Below, one piece after another: positions 1 to 8,122 of a stretch of DNA of 33,670 nucleotides (position 1 is its first letter; each line of letters opens with the position of its first letter). The position numbers and the translations under genes are program-made. A model generated the notes under the pieces. The model had not been told where the DNA came from. It ran no database searches and saw only the letters and a list, made by a program, of their open reading frames with translations. The DNA comes from an uncultured Bacteroidaceae bacterium (GTDB taxonomy: Bacteria; Bacteroidota; Bacteroidia; Bacteroidales; Bacteroidaceae). The stretch is from positions 1 to 33,670 of the forward strand of contig CAJGCU010000008.1 in assembly GCA_904501945.1 (NCBI GenBank), given 5' to 3'.

Positions 1-850
1 CAATCAGATAGCCAGAATCGCCAATACCTTCCGACACGTGGATGTTCAATTCGAAATTCGGTTTCTTCTTTTTCATTTTCGCCTCACGAATGTTCATCCT
101 TTCATAGCCAGGACAGACAAAGGTCAGTATTTTTGCCCCTTTGGGCACTGGTTCAAAAGCATAATAAGCGCCAAAAATACGCACATCCTGCCTATTATTA
201 CCCTCGAGATCTCCAAACATCGCACGTTTCAACTGGTATTTATTTCCTCTATCATCTAGAATGTATGACTTCTCCGTAATTTCTATGGGAGAATAATAAT
301 AATCAGACAAAAGGCGCAACACGGTCTCTTCTTTCCCGAAATAGACTTCTTTCACATAAACGGTACTAAACAGATCATCCGTTTCTACGGCTTTCCAAGC
401 TTTTCCTTTCAGCTTTGGCATATATGGCGAAATCCAATTAGTCTCGTTTCTGACAGCATTGACCGCACGTTCTATTTTTTTCTGGTAACTATAAGGCTTA
501 TCCAAGTCATAATATCCGTTATGCACATTCAGCTTTACAGTCTCACCTGGCACAAAAAAGATGTCAACCCATGCCGAACACAGTTCGTTACCTGGAAAAA
601 TGCCACGAATGCGTCCGCAAGTCATCTTTTCGAGCGAGATGGAATAAGTAAATCGCTTGTTCACCACAGGCACCGTGGCAACAGGCTTCTCACCCTGAAT
701 ATGGAAATATTCGTCACCCAAGTAGATATTGTAGCACGAGTCAATAAGCTCTTCATCTACATAACCTTCAATGGTAAACACTTGCTGCTGCGCCTGTATG
801 GCCAGCGCGCTGAGGCATAATGCCATCAAGCAAAAGACATTTTTTTTCAT
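1..850 (-). CDS. Secreted DUF4369-like protein, 3' part outside the window
   Basis: Partial gene: an open frame runs leftwards from ATG at 850 through about 283 codons and leaves the window without a stop. The product begins MKKNVFCLMALCLSALA, followed by IQAQQQ, a classic cleavable signal peptide (about residues 1-21) without a lipobox cysteine, so it is exported to the periplasm or surface. The next part (QVFTIEGYVDEELIDSCYNI) resembles the small beta domain DUF4369 found at the N-terminus of Bacteroidota periplasmic proteins, many of which end in a thioredoxin domain; that end would lie off the window here. A later stretch (YILDDRGNKYQLKRAMFG) looks like a second beta domain. Function is unknown. 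It has its own near-perfect promoter at 993-1023, so it is transcribed separately from relA/spoT. Reading frame is certain; family assignment is moderate. Confidence 0.75.
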   Translation of the reverse strand, partial: MKKNVFCLMALCLSALAIQAQQQVFTIEGYVDEELIDSCYNIYLGDEYFHIQGEKPVATVPVVNKRFTYSISLEKMTCGRIRGIFPGNELCSAWVDIFFVPGETVKLNVHNGYYDLDKPYSYQKKIERAVNAVRNETNWISPYMPKLKGKAWKAVETDDLFSTVYVKEVYFGKEETVLRLLSDYYYSPIEITEKSYILDDRGNKYQLKRAMFGDLEGNNRQDVRIFGAYYAFEPVPKGAKILTFVCPGYERMNIREAKMKKKKPNFELNIHVSEGIGDSGYLI

Positions 851-992
851 TTTTCGTTTATTTAGGTCATAAATTCTGCTTTCAAAGCTTTTCTACCTCA
901 TCTAACGTATACCCCATGCTTTTTAAACAGAAATTTAGTTAAAGAAGCTTAAAAACGATTGATGCGCCTTAAAATATCTCTAATGAATGTTA

Positions 993-1023
993 CAAAGTTA
1001 GAAATTTCTGCGAAAACGACAAA
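993..1023 (-). promoter_or_regulatory. Bacteroidota-type promoter of the DUF4369-like gene
   Basis: Read on the minus strand: TTTG (complement of 1020-1023), a spacer of exactly 19 nt, then TAACTTTG (complement of 993-1000). This matches the Bacteroidota housekeeping sigma consensus TTTG-N19-TAnnTTTG. Transcription would start near 986, giving a leader of about 136 nt before ATG at 850. Confidence 0.75.
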
Positions 1024-1108
1024 GGTTAAGCAAATAAAAACCGATAAGAATTTTAAGAGCTGTTCGATGAAACAATATTTGACACATCAATTCACACTAT
1101 TTATACAT

Positions 1109-1183
1109 ACCGCCTACATAATATTTTAAACACGGTGTGTGTAATATTTCAAACACGGTGTTTTTTATATTACACACACCGTG
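1109..1183. repeat. Dispersed palindromic intergenic repeat, copy 1
   Basis: Begins with accgcctacataatattt (1109-1126), identical over 18 nt to 25885-25902. It continues with cacggtgt-type motifs that also recur in the second copy. Inside it is a perfect 17-bp inverted repeat: 1131-1147 (cacggtgtgtgtaatat) against 1167-1183, with a 19-nt spacer that itself contains aaacacggtgttt. The RNA would form a strong hairpin from either strand. The copy lies just past the relA/spoT terminator and before the promoter of the next gene. Origin is unknown; a REP- or MITE-like element is possible. Confidence 0.65.
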
Positions 1184-1190
1184 TGCACAC

Positions 1191-1240
1191 AAAAATCATA
1201 GAAGCGTTCTGGATTGCATCTCTGCACAGAACGCTTCTAT
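1191..1240 (-). terminator. Rho-independent terminator of the par-relA/spoT operon
   Basis: A 13-bp perfect stem: 1198-1210 (atagaagcgttct) against 1228-1240 (agaacgcttctat), loop 17 nt. On the minus strand it is followed by GATTTTTG (T-run at 1191-1195). It lies about 90 nt beyond the relA/spoT stop. Confidence 0.7.
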
Positions 1241-1327
1241 TGGGATATTAGGAGACATATCGGCAAGTTCTAGCAGCTAATTAGCACAACCATATTTTTG
1301 CTAATTATTAACTCAAAAACTTACCAA

Positions 1328-3571
1328 TTAAATACGCGTAGCCTCTTTTACATCGGGGATTTCACGAAGGCTGTTGATGATTTCATCGACCTCTTTTGTG
1401 TCGTGAACAAACATCTGAATGGTGCATTCGAAGATACCATCGTCGCACTCTACTTCAAGTTTTCGGATATTGATGCCAAAGAGGTGCGAGATGACCTGCG
1501 TCATCTTGTGAAGCAAACCGAGTTTGTCGAATCCTTTGACATAGATAGTAACGGGGAACAGCATAGTGCGATTCATCTCCCACTTGGCCCCCAGCACTCG
1601 ATTGCCGCGGTTGGCCTTGAGACGTTCAGCAGTAGGGCACTGAAGCTTGTGGATAACAATATGGCGGTCATCGTCAATGTAGCCCATAACAGTGTCCCCT
1701 GGAATAGGCTTACAGTAGTCGCACAGGATGTACTTATTCTGGACGCTCTCTTCTGTGAGAGAAAGAAGTTTCTTCTTGTCAAAGTCCGGACCAACAGTTT
1801 CTTTACCCTTCTTCTTATCTTGTTTCTTTGTTTTCTTGCCAAAAGAGAAAAGCTTTTTCCATCCGTTAACTTCAGTTTTTTCTTTGAGGGCATCGATATC
1901 TCCACGTCCCAAAACCACTTTTCCCTCTGCTATGGCTACATACAGTAAATCAGCCTTCGCCATATTGTGAATGCCACAAAGTTTGTCTATGGCAAGAGTG
2001 TCTTTGACAATATCATTTTTCTGAAAAAACTCTTCAAGAAGTGCTTCGCCTGTCTTGCGTGCTTCACGCTCTTCTTTACGAAGGATGGAAAGTATCTTAG
2101 TAGTCGCCTTTGCCGTTGTTGCAATATTGAGCCATTCACGTGTAGGACGGACAGACTTGGAGGTGAGGATTTCGACCTGGTCGCCACTGTTAAGCTTATG
2201 GTTGATTGGTACAAGCTTGTGATTGACCTTAGCACCGATACAGTGGCTGCCCACAAAGGTGTGGATACTGAAAGCGAAGTCGAGGGTAGTACTTCCTGCT
2301 GGCATCGTGCGCAGTTCTCCCTTGGGAGTAAAGACAAATATTTCGGACGCAAAAAGGTTCAGTTTGATGGTATCGAGAAAGTCCATCGCATCGGGCTGAG
2401 GATCATCGAGTATCTCCTTGATGGTGGCAAGCCACTTGTCAAGTTCTATCTCAGAAGCGTTCTCCGTCTTTTCTCCGTCTTTGTATTTCCAGTGGGCGGC
2501 AAAGCCTTTCTCGGCAATGTCGTCCATGCGTCGTGAACGTATCTGCACCTCTATCCACTCGCCCTGCTTGGACATGAGGGTGACATGGAGCGCCTGATAG
2601 CCGTTGGCTTTAGGATGGCTAACCCAATCGCGTGTGCGGTCGGGATGGGAAGTGTATATCTTGCTAAGTTTTACATAGATGTTGAAGCAATCGTTCAGTT
2701 CTGTATCTATTTCTTCAGGCTCGAAAATGACGCGTACAGCCAATATATCATAAATTTCCTCGAAGGGAATGTGCTTGGTCTGCATTTTGTGCCAGATGGA
2801 ATAAGGCGATTTGACACGCTGCTTGATTTCGTAGTAAATGCCCAAACTGTCGAGTTCGGCACGGATGGGAGCAACAAACTTGTCAAACACAGTGTCGCGT
2901 TCGTCTTTAGTTGCTTCCAGTTTCTGCGAAATGGCCTGATACTCTTCTGGATGCTCAAACTTGAAACTCAAGTCTTCGAGTTCTGTTTTGATGGTATTGA
3001 GTCCCAATCTGTTGGCAAGCGGTGCATAAAGATAGAGGGTTTCACCCGCAATCTTATACTGCTTATTGACAGCCTGACTACCAAGAGTACGCATATTGTG
3101 CAGACGGTCAGCTATCTTGATGAGAATGACACGGATGTCATCACTCATGGTGAGCAAAAGCTTCTTGAAATTTTCGGCCTGTGCCGATGCGTGGTCACCA
3201 AAGATTCCCCCCGATATTTTTGTCAATCCGTCAACAATCTGGGCGATTTTAGGACCGAACATATTTTCAATGTCCTCTACTGTATATTCAGTGTCTTCCA
3301 CCACGTCGTGGAGAAGAGCCGAACAGATGGAGGTAGAGCCAAGTCCAATCTCGCAGCAAACAATCTTTGCCACAGCGAGAGGGTGCATGATGTAGGGCTC
3401 ACCAGACAGACGGCGCACGCCCTTGTGGGCATGCTTCGCAAAGTTAAAAGCCTTGGTGATGATATCCACTTTCTTTCTGTGCTTGGTGGCAAGATAGGCA
3501 TCCACTAAGCTCTGAAACTCATCGTTCACCATCTTCTCTTCAAGTTCAGCATTAACCTGTGTCGTATTCAT
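1328..3571 (-). CDS. Bifunctional (p)ppGpp synthetase/hydrolase, RelA/SpoT (Rsh) family
   Basis: Makes and probably degrades the alarmone (p)ppGpp from GTP/GDP and ATP in the cytoplasm. Full-length Rsh architecture is visible. The HD hydrolase domain has SALLHDVVEDTEYT (about residues 84-97) and IADRLHNMRTLGS. The synthetase domain has RVKSPYSIWHKM, YDILAVRVIF, GYQALHVTLM and EVQIRS. The TGS domain begins at FVFTPKGELRTMPAGSTT. A C-terminal ACT domain begins near LFPVTIYVKGFDKLGLLHKM. Intact HD and synthetase motifs suggest a bifunctional enzyme, as is usual when a bacterium has a single long Rsh; this is inference. I start at ATG 3571 (MNTTQVNAEL, 747 aa); a GTG two codons upstream (3577) is also open. 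It is the last gene of the parA-parB-DUF5683-mltD operon, 55 nt after mltD, and is followed by a hairpin terminator. Confidence 0.93.
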   Translation of the reverse strand: MNTTQVNAELEEKMVNDEFQSLVDAYLATKHRKKVDIITKAFNFAKHAHKGVRRLSGEPYIMHPLAVAKIVCCEIGLGSTSICSALLHDVVEDTEYTVEDIENMFGPKIAQIVDGLTKISGGIFGDHASAQAENFKKLLLTMSDDIRVILIKIADRLHNMRTLGSQAVNKQYKIAGETLYLYAPLANRLGLNTIKTELEDLSFKFEHPEEYQAISQKLEATKDERDTVFDKFVAPIRAELDSLGIYYEIKQRVKSPYSIWHKMQTKHIPFEEIYDILAVRVIFEPEEIDTELNDCFNIYVKLSKIYTSHPDRTRDWVSHPKANGYQALHVTLMSKQGEWIEVQIRSRRMDDIAEKGFAAHWKYKDGEKTENASEIELDKWLATIKEILDDPQPDAMDFLDTIKLNLFASEIFVFTPKGELRTMPAGSTTLDFAFSIHTFVGSHCIGAKVNHKLVPINHKLNSGDQVEILTSKSVRPTREWLNIATTAKATTKILSILRKEEREARKTGEALLEEFFQKNDIVKDTLAIDKLCGIHNMAKADLLYVAIAEGKVVLGRGDIDALKEKTEVNGWKKLFSFGKKTKKQDKKKGKETVGPDFDKKKLLSLTEESVQNKYILCDYCKPIPGDTVMGYIDDDRHIVIHKLQCPTAERLKANRGNRVLGAKWEMNRTMLFPVTIYVKGFDKLGLLHKMTQVISHLFGINIRKLEVECDDGIFECTIQMFVHDTKEVDEIINSLREIPDVKEATRI

Positions 3572-3626
3572 AAGCACCTGTTTTTGAGGGAGGAATTATA
3601 AACTTCTTGACTCTTTTTATGCGTAT

Positions 3627-4883
3627 CTATCGTACTTGCAACCGCTGCTTGGGGCGTATAGAATCACTCTTCAAACCATTCAGCCGTTTGATTTTAGCAA
3701 CGGTTGTCCCATTTCGCTTGGCAATACCAGAAAGGGTATCACCATTACGCACGGTCACATAGCGTGCAGAAGAACTGCTTTTGCTTGAGGTCGCGGTAGA
3801 ACCTACATCTTTTGTGACAGCGCGACGCACATTGGATGTAAGCATATCACTGGAAGAGCTGGAATATATGCTGTCTTCTTTCTGTATGAAGGCTTCCATT
3901 GCTACGGCTGGCAGACGAAGCACATGGTTGATGGGAACTATATCACGACGATACTGGGGATTGATAGCGCGAAGTCCGTCAAGGGTTACGTTGCACATAG
4001 AAGCAATCTGAGAGAAGCCGAGTTCCTTCTTTACAACAACTGTATCCGTTGCTTCCGGAAGGGTTGCCTCATGTGGCACTATGCCATGTTCGCAGTAATA
4101 GTTCATGATGTAAGTTGCAGCAATGAAAGCTGGGACGTAACCACGAGTCTCACGAGGAAGCCTTTCGTAAACGGTCCAGAAATCAACTGAATCTTTCTCG
4201 CCAGAACGCAAGATGGCTTTCTGAATGTTGCCTTCTCCGCAATTGTAGGCTGCGATGGCCAGGCTCCAGTCACCAAACATTTCATAAAGATCACGAAGAT
4301 AGCGTGCTGCTGCATCACTTGACTTGACGGGATCTCTACGTTCATCCACAAGAGTATTCACCTCCAAACCATAACGCTTACCTGTGGTAATCATGAACTG
4401 CCAAAGTCCTGCTGCACCAGCCTTGGAAGTGGCTGTGGGACGCAGGGCAGACTCGATGACTGGAAGGTATTTGAGTTCCAGCGGAAGCCCATAACGCTCA
4501 AGAGCTTCTTCAAAGATAGGAGTATAGAAATTGGAAGAGCCTAACATCACAGCAACGGCATTGGCCATCTTGTTGCTATAAGTGCCAATGAACTCTCGAG
4601 TAACATTATTGAGCGGCATCTCTATGGTTGTCGGAATGCGAGAAAGGCGGCTGACAAGCACGGAGTCGTCGTAGGACAATATGCGTCCCTCTCCTTTTCC
4701 AGGAATGAGATTCGTTGCATTAGTGTAGTCTTTCATCAACTGTTCTTCACTAATAAGCATACCTTCTGGCATATCAACTGCATCTTGTGGGATATCGTCG
4801 GTTGAAGTCTGCACGTTCTGCGCATAAGAAAAAGAGGCTACGAACAGCGACAAGCAAGTCAATATATGTCTTCTTTTTATCAT
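3627..4883 (-). CDS. mltD: MltD-type membrane-bound lytic murein transglycosylase with LysM
   Basis: Cleaves peptidoglycan glycan strands in the periplasm to 1,6-anhydromuropeptides. 418 aa. Signal peptide MIKRRHILTCLSLFVASFSYAQN (cut near residue 21). The SLT domain spans about residues 120-235, with the catalytic glutamate in PVIESALRP (E144) and family motifs AGAAGLWQFM and AIAAYNCGEGNI. A degenerate LysM-like segment follows (about 275-330), and a clear LysM sits at the C-terminus (YVTVRNGDTLSGIAKRNG to the end), which would anchor the enzyme to peptidoglycan. There is no lipobox cysteine, unlike E. coli MltD, so it is probably soluble periplasmic. It lies 19 nt after the DUF5683 gene. 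Placement between parAB and relA/spoT is conserved in Bacteroidales, but no functional link is shown by the sequence. Confidence 0.9.
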   Translation of the reverse strand: MIKRRHILTCLSLFVASFSYAQNVQTSTDDIPQDAVDMPEGMLISEEQLMKDYTNATNLIPGKGEGRILSYDDSVLVSRLSRIPTTIEMPLNNVTREFIGTYSNKMANAVAVMLGSSNFYTPIFEEALERYGLPLELKYLPVIESALRPTATSKAGAAGLWQFMITTGKRYGLEVNTLVDERRDPVKSSDAAARYLRDLYEMFGDWSLAIAAYNCGEGNIQKAILRSGEKDSVDFWTVYERLPRETRGYVPAFIAATYIMNYYCEHGIVPHEATLPEATDTVVVKKELGFSQIASMCNVTLDGLRAINPQYRRDIVPINHVLRLPAVAMEAFIQKEDSIYSSSSSDMLTSNVRRAVTKDVGSTATSSKSSSSARYVTVRNGDTLSGIAKRNGTTVAKIKRLNGLKSDSIRPKQRLQVR

Positions 4884-4902
4884 AAAATATTTGGGTTTTG
4901 TG

Positions 4903-5790
4903 TCAGAAACTCAGGCTACACTGCAATCCATAAGACTGGGCACTCATGCCTTGAGCTTTTATGACTGAATGTTTTTCATTAATGATAGTTGGATTCACTT
5001 TAAGAGAGAGGTCGTCGCTAATATCAAAGCTTGACATCTCGGCATCGACATAGGCATCAATGATGGAAAGGGCATATACGCCTATCATACAGAACATACT
5101 AAGGTCACGGTATCTGCGATAGTAGTTTTTCTTGCGTTTGAAAAGGTCCTTGAGCCTATCCATATTGGCTGTGACGTCGTAATGGTCTGGAAGGAAATTT
5201 TCATAGCTCTTGGTGTTTTCGTCGCTGTCCATAATGTCAATGTAGGCTTGCGAATAATCACGATACATAGTATTGTTCCACGTCATGACATACACACAAC
5301 CGATAAAACCGCCGTAAACAAGAGGTAGTTTCCAGTATTTCCGATTGTAAATCTGACCTCCTCCTGGGATAATCATCGCTAACCACATGGCTTTCTTTGG
5401 ATTAGGAATAAAGTGTCCTTTTTCTTGAGGCGCAGCAAGCTGCAACAAAGAATCTGCGGTGATAGAAAAACGCATAGCCGTCGTATCAATATTCTGCAAA
5501 ATAGCTTCAACAACCTTTTCGTGTTCGGGATGAACACTGACAGAATCTGCTATTGCCATACTATCATTAGATGGATTACTAATATCCAACACCCTAACAG
5601 ATGGAGCATCAATATCCTGAACCTCAATGAACAGCGTATCATGTTCTGCAGACATCTGTACCGTATCTGGCAGACTTTCTCCTTCAAACAATATGACACA
5701 ATTCTTCATTCCCAGTGCATGAACTGGAACAAAGGTCAACATCATCAATAGGAGAATGTTCCAAATACGGATTACACAACAGCTTTGCAT
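4903..5790 (-). CDS. DUF5683 family membrane protein
   Basis: Protein of unknown function, 295 aa. The N-terminus (WNILLLMMLTFVPVHAL) is a signal peptide or membrane anchor. Residues about 30-115 are low in recognisable motifs. The conserved core starts at NPKKAMWLAMIIPGGGQIYN, the DUF5683 signature with a membrane segment and a small-residue turn. A second hydrophobic segment follows (LVYGGFIGCVYVMTW), then a basic/aromatic loop (LKDLFKRKKNYYRRYRDLSM), a third membrane segment (FCMIGVYALSIIDAYVDA) and a beta-like tail ending in CSLSF. It sits 16 nt after parB and 19 nt before mltD, an order seen across Bacteroidales, so a role in envelope or cell-cycle biology is plausible but unproven. Confidence 0.8.
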   Translation of the reverse strand: MQSCCVIRIWNILLLMMLTFVPVHALGMKNCVILFEGESLPDTVQMSAEHDTLFIEVQDIDAPSVRVLDISNPSNDSMAIADSVSVHPEHEKVVEAILQNIDTTAMRFSITADSLLQLAAPQEKGHFIPNPKKAMWLAMIIPGGGQIYNRKYWKLPLVYGGFIGCVYVMTWNNTMYRDYSQAYIDIMDSDENTKSYENFLPDHYDVTANMDRLKDLFKRKKNYYRRYRDLSMFCMIGVYALSIIDAYVDAEMSSFDISDDLSLKVNPTIINEKHSVIKAQGMSAQSYGLQCSLSF

Positions 5791-5806
5791 CTAATTGAAT
5801 ATAGGA

Positions 5807-6688
5807 TTACAATGAAGAAAGGATGGCACGAAGATCGTCTGCATCTTTGAAAGAAAAGGTTACCTTTCCGCAACCTTTAGACGAACAGGTCAGTTTAACA
5901 TTTCGGCCTAACTTACTAGAAAGCTGAGTACGCAATGTATCCATCTCTTCTGTCAAACAAGCAGAATTGGAACGAGTTTTTACGGAAGGAACACCCTCTT
6001 CTGAACCTTCATTAATGCTTTTAATGATTTCTTCAACCTGGCGAACGGAATATCCTTTATCTTGGATTTCATTGAAAAGCTTGACCTGATCCTTAGGGTC
6101 GTCAAGTGCAAGCAAAGCACGTGCATGGCCAGTGTCTATGTGGTGATTCTGTATGGCAACCTGTACTGGCGCTGGCAATTTAAGCAGACGAAGATAATTG
6201 GCGACAGTCGCTCTTTTCTTGCCAACACGTTCACTCAGTTTCTCTTGCGTAAGATTGTATTCATCAATCAGATGCTGGTATGCCAAGGCGATTTCAATAG
6301 AGTTCAGATCCTGGCGCTGAATGTTTTCTATCAACGCCATCTCCATGACATTCTCATCACTGGCAGTACGAATATATGCTGGGAGAGTTTTAAGTCCCGC
6401 ACGCTGAGAAGCACGCCAACGACGTTCACCCGCAATAATCTGATAGCGCCCATTCTCCAATTCACGCAGGGTGATTGGCTGGATGATGCCAATCTCAGCA
6501 ATCGAATCTGCCAATTCCTGAAGTGCCGTTTCATCAAACTCATGTCGCGGCTGGTTAGGATTGCGTTCTATCAGCGCAATATCTATCTCGTTGATGGTGG
6601 ACGAGCCTTCTGTACGGACATCTTCTGTAGAGATGAGGGCATCAAGACCACGCCCTAAGGCCGAACCAAATTTTTTTCTTACTGCCAT
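5807..6688 (-). CDS. parB: Chromosome partition protein ParB
   Basis: DNA-binding CTPase that loads at parS sites, spreads, and works with ParA and SMC to segregate chromosome origins. 293 aa. The N-terminal ParA-interaction stretch is KKFGSALGRGLDALIS. The ParB/Srx CTP-binding domain (about 33-125) has NPNQPR, the box GERRWRAS (87-94) and ENIQRQDLN (121-129). The helix-turn-helix is about 146-168 (LTQEKLSERVGKKRATVANY), and a C-terminal dimerisation domain covers about the last 55 residues. Start ATG 6688 gives the usual MAVRKKFGSALGRGL beginning. It is 42 nt downstream of parA in the same operon. Confidence 0.96.
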   Translation of the reverse strand: MAVRKKFGSALGRGLDALISTEDVRTEGSSTINEIDIALIERNPNQPRHEFDETALQELADSIAEIGIIQPITLRELENGRYQIIAGERRWRASQRAGLKTLPAYIRTASDENVMEMALIENIQRQDLNSIEIALAYQHLIDEYNLTQEKLSERVGKKRATVANYLRLLKLPAPVQVAIQNHHIDTGHARALLALDDPKDQVKLFNEIQDKGYSVRQVEEIIKSINEGSEEGVPSVKTRSNSACLTEEMDTLRTQLSSKLGRNVKLTCSSKGCGKVTFSFKDADDLRAILSSL

Positions 6689-6730
6689 ATTATATTAATA
6701 TATGTATATTCATTAAAATATCCGACTTCC

Positions 6731-7501
6731 CTATTTCTTTGTCTCACGAGATACCACCTCTTTGGCTAAAGCTATATAGTTTTTCGCACCATTGGAAGTT
6801 GCATCATAGAGAATGCAAGGAATACCATGACTAGGAGCCTCTGATAACTTGACATTTCGCTGAATGACGGTTTTGAATACCAATTCCTGAAAATGCCGCT
6901 TGACTTCTTCATAGATTTGGTTTGCCAAACGAAGACGAGAGTCAAACATCGTCAACAGAAATCCCTCAATCTCCAATCGTGAATTGAGTTTTGACTTAAT
7001 GATTTTTATCGTATTTAACAACTTGCTAATCCCTTCAAGTGCAAAATATTCACATTGAACAGGAATAATAACTGAATCTGCTGCTGTAAGAGAATTTACA
7101 GTGATGATTCCCAATGAAGGAGAACAGTCGATAAGGATATAGTCATACTCATCCCTCAGAGGATCCAGAATACGCTTGAGCACCAACTCCCGCTTATTCA
7201 CATTCAACATTTCAATTTCAGCACCTACCAAATCTATATGGCTCGGTATAACATCCAACCCATCTATATCTGTAGTATAAACTGCCTCATGGGGGTCTGT
7301 TGAATTGACAATGCAATCATAAATAGAAGTATCAACCTGCTGAATGTCAACACCTAAACCAGAAGACGCATTTGCCTGCGGATCTGCATCAACAACAAGC
7401 ACCTTCATATCAAGGGCCGCTAAACTCGCCGCAAGATTAATTGCAGTGGTTGTCTTTCCCACACCACCTTTCTGATTCGCCAATGCTATAATTTTTCCCA
7501 T
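6731..7501 (-). CDS. parA: Chromosome partition ATPase ParA
   Basis: Deviant-Walker ATPase of the ParA/Soj family that moves ParB-parS complexes along the nucleoid. 256 aa, the usual length for a chromosomal ParA with no N-terminal DNA-binding extension. The deviant Walker A is KGGVGKTTTA (11-20), with the signature lysine after the first position. The Walker A' region is VVDADPQANASSGLG and the Walker B is YDYILIDCSPSLG. First gene of the parA-parB-DUF5683-mltD-relA/spoT operon, preceded by a candidate promoter (7538-7568) and parS-like half-sites (7708-7739). Confidence 0.97.
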   Translation of the reverse strand: MGKIIALANQKGGVGKTTTAINLAASLAALDMKVLVVDADPQANASSGLGVDIQQVDTSIYDCIVNSTDPHEAVYTTDIDGLDVIPSHIDLVGAEIEMLNVNKRELVLKRILDPLRDEYDYILIDCSPSLGIITVNSLTAADSVIIPVQCEYFALEGISKLLNTIKIIKSKLNSRLEIEGFLLTMFDSRLRLANQIYEEVKRHFQELVFKTVIQRNVKLSEAPSHGIPCILYDATSNGAKNYIALAKEVVSRETKK

Positions 7502-7537
7502 ATCAAATCCTATTATCGTGCATTAAAAAAGAAACTT

Positions 7538-7568
7538 CAAACTTAGAAAAGTAACTTCTTTTCAACAA
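7538..7568 (-). promoter_or_regulatory. Candidate promoter of the parA operon
   Basis: On the minus strand TTG (complement of 7566-7568), a 20-nt spacer, then TAAGTTTG (complement of 7538-7545), close to the Bacteroidota consensus. Transcription would start near 7531, about 30 nt before the parA ATG. The -33 box is only TTG, so confidence is moderate. Confidence 0.45.
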
Positions 7569-7707
7569 TGGTTTGAAAAAATCATTCAATTCTTTACTCT
7601 AAAGACGGCATCTTTCTCGCAACGAAACCCATAGAAGAAACACAAGGTTCATACCTGCAACAAAAATACTCATCTTTACAAAATCATTTGCAAAGATAAG
7701 CATTTTA

Positions 7708-7739
7708 TGTGGAACAATCATCACAAAACACGTGGAACA
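7708..7739. promoter_or_regulatory. Two parS-like half-sites upstream of parA
   Basis: tgtggaaca at 7708-7716 and cacgtggaaca at 7729-7739, in the same orientation. The second contains the CACGTG core and one arm of a ParB parS palindrome of the TGTTCCACGTGGAACA type, but its other arm (caaaa) is degenerate. A full 16-bp parS is not present in the window. Binding by ParB is inferred from similarity and from position beside parAB. Confidence 0.35.
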
Positions 7740-7907
7740 TTGAATGTTTTTGTTTTTTTTCTCATCAATTTCAATACCGAGATACAAAGTACAAAAAACA
7801 ATGGATTCTGGACAATTAAATTTAGCCCAAAACACTTCAACAAAGAAAAGAATATAGAAAGGGGGCAAAGTAAATAGAACTGCGTCTGAAAGGATTAAGT
7901 AAAGAAT

Positions 7908-7935
7908 AAAAAAAGGAAGACCATAAGTCTTCCTT
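7908..7935 (-). terminator. Terminator of the tRNA operon
   Basis: Perfect 9-bp stem 7913-7921 (aaggaagac) against 7927-7935 (gtcttcctt), 5-nt loop, followed on the minus strand by a run of seven T (7908-7914, partly in the stem). It begins 3 nt after the end of tRNA-Val. Confidence 0.85.
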
Positions 7936-7937
7936 CG

Positions 7938-8012
7938 TGGGCGTTGACGGATTCGAACCGCCGACCCTCTGCTTGTAAGGCAGATGCTCTGAACCAGCTG
8001 AGCTAAACGCCC
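7938..8012 (-). tRNA. tRNA-Val (anticodon TAC)
   Basis: 75 nt without encoded CCA. Acceptor arm GGGCGTT pairs with AACGCCC before discriminator A. The anticodon stem CTGCC-TTACAAG-CAG places TAC in the loop, and the T arm is GGCGG-TTCGAAT-CCGTC with the invariant TTCGA. It is the last gene of a three-tRNA operon. Confidence 0.96.
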
Positions 8013-8020
8013 TTTGTTAG

Positions 8021-8093
8021 TCGGGATGACACGACTCGAACGTGCGACCCCTTGGTCCCAAACCAAGTATACTACCAACTGTACTACATCCCG
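8021..8093 (-). tRNA. tRNA-Pro (anticodon TGG), copy 2 of the operon
   Basis: 73 nt without encoded CCA. Acceptor arm CGGGATG pairs with CATCCCG before discriminator A. The anticodon arm CTTGG-TTTGGGA-CCAAG gives TGG, and the T loop is TTCGAGT. Identical to the copy at 8123-8195; 8 nt separate it from tRNA-Val. Confidence 0.96.
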
Positions 8094-8122
8094 TTACCTT
8101 TTCAAAAAAACCTCTTCGCTGG

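Larger units (their letters stand above)
851..1327. other. Intergenic region between relA/spoT and the DUF4369-like gene
   Basis: 477 nt with no credible gene on either strand. It holds, in the direction of transcription, the relA/spoT terminator hairpin (1191-1240), an AT-rich palindromic repeat (1109-1183), and the promoter (993-1023) plus leader of the next gene. The remaining sequence is A/T-rich and I see nothing more in it. Confidence 0.7.
7502..7937. other. Intergenic region upstream of parA
   Basis: 436 nt between parA and tRNA-Val, strongly A/T-rich, with no credible coding frame. It contains the tRNA operon terminator (7908-7935), two parS-like half-sites (7708-7716 and 7729-7739), a second TAnnTTTG match (complement of 7691-7698) and the candidate parA promoter (7538-7568). 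I see nothing else in it. Confidence 0.6.

Noticed and set aside
1649..1657. DnaA-box-like tgtggataa (also ttatccaca at 21703-21711)
   Set aside because: Single boxes inside coding sequence, far apart; no cluster, AT-rich unwinding region or dnaA gene, so not an origin.
1298..1948. Long plus-strand frames opposite relA/spoT, recQ, tig, guaB and other genes
   Set aside because: All are antisense shadows of well-supported genes, with no matching motifs and no promoter.
7599..8078. An open frame of 159 codons on the minus strand across tRNA-Val and the parA upstream region
   Set aside because: It overlaps a tRNA gene and a terminator, and its translation is low in complexity with no family resemblance.
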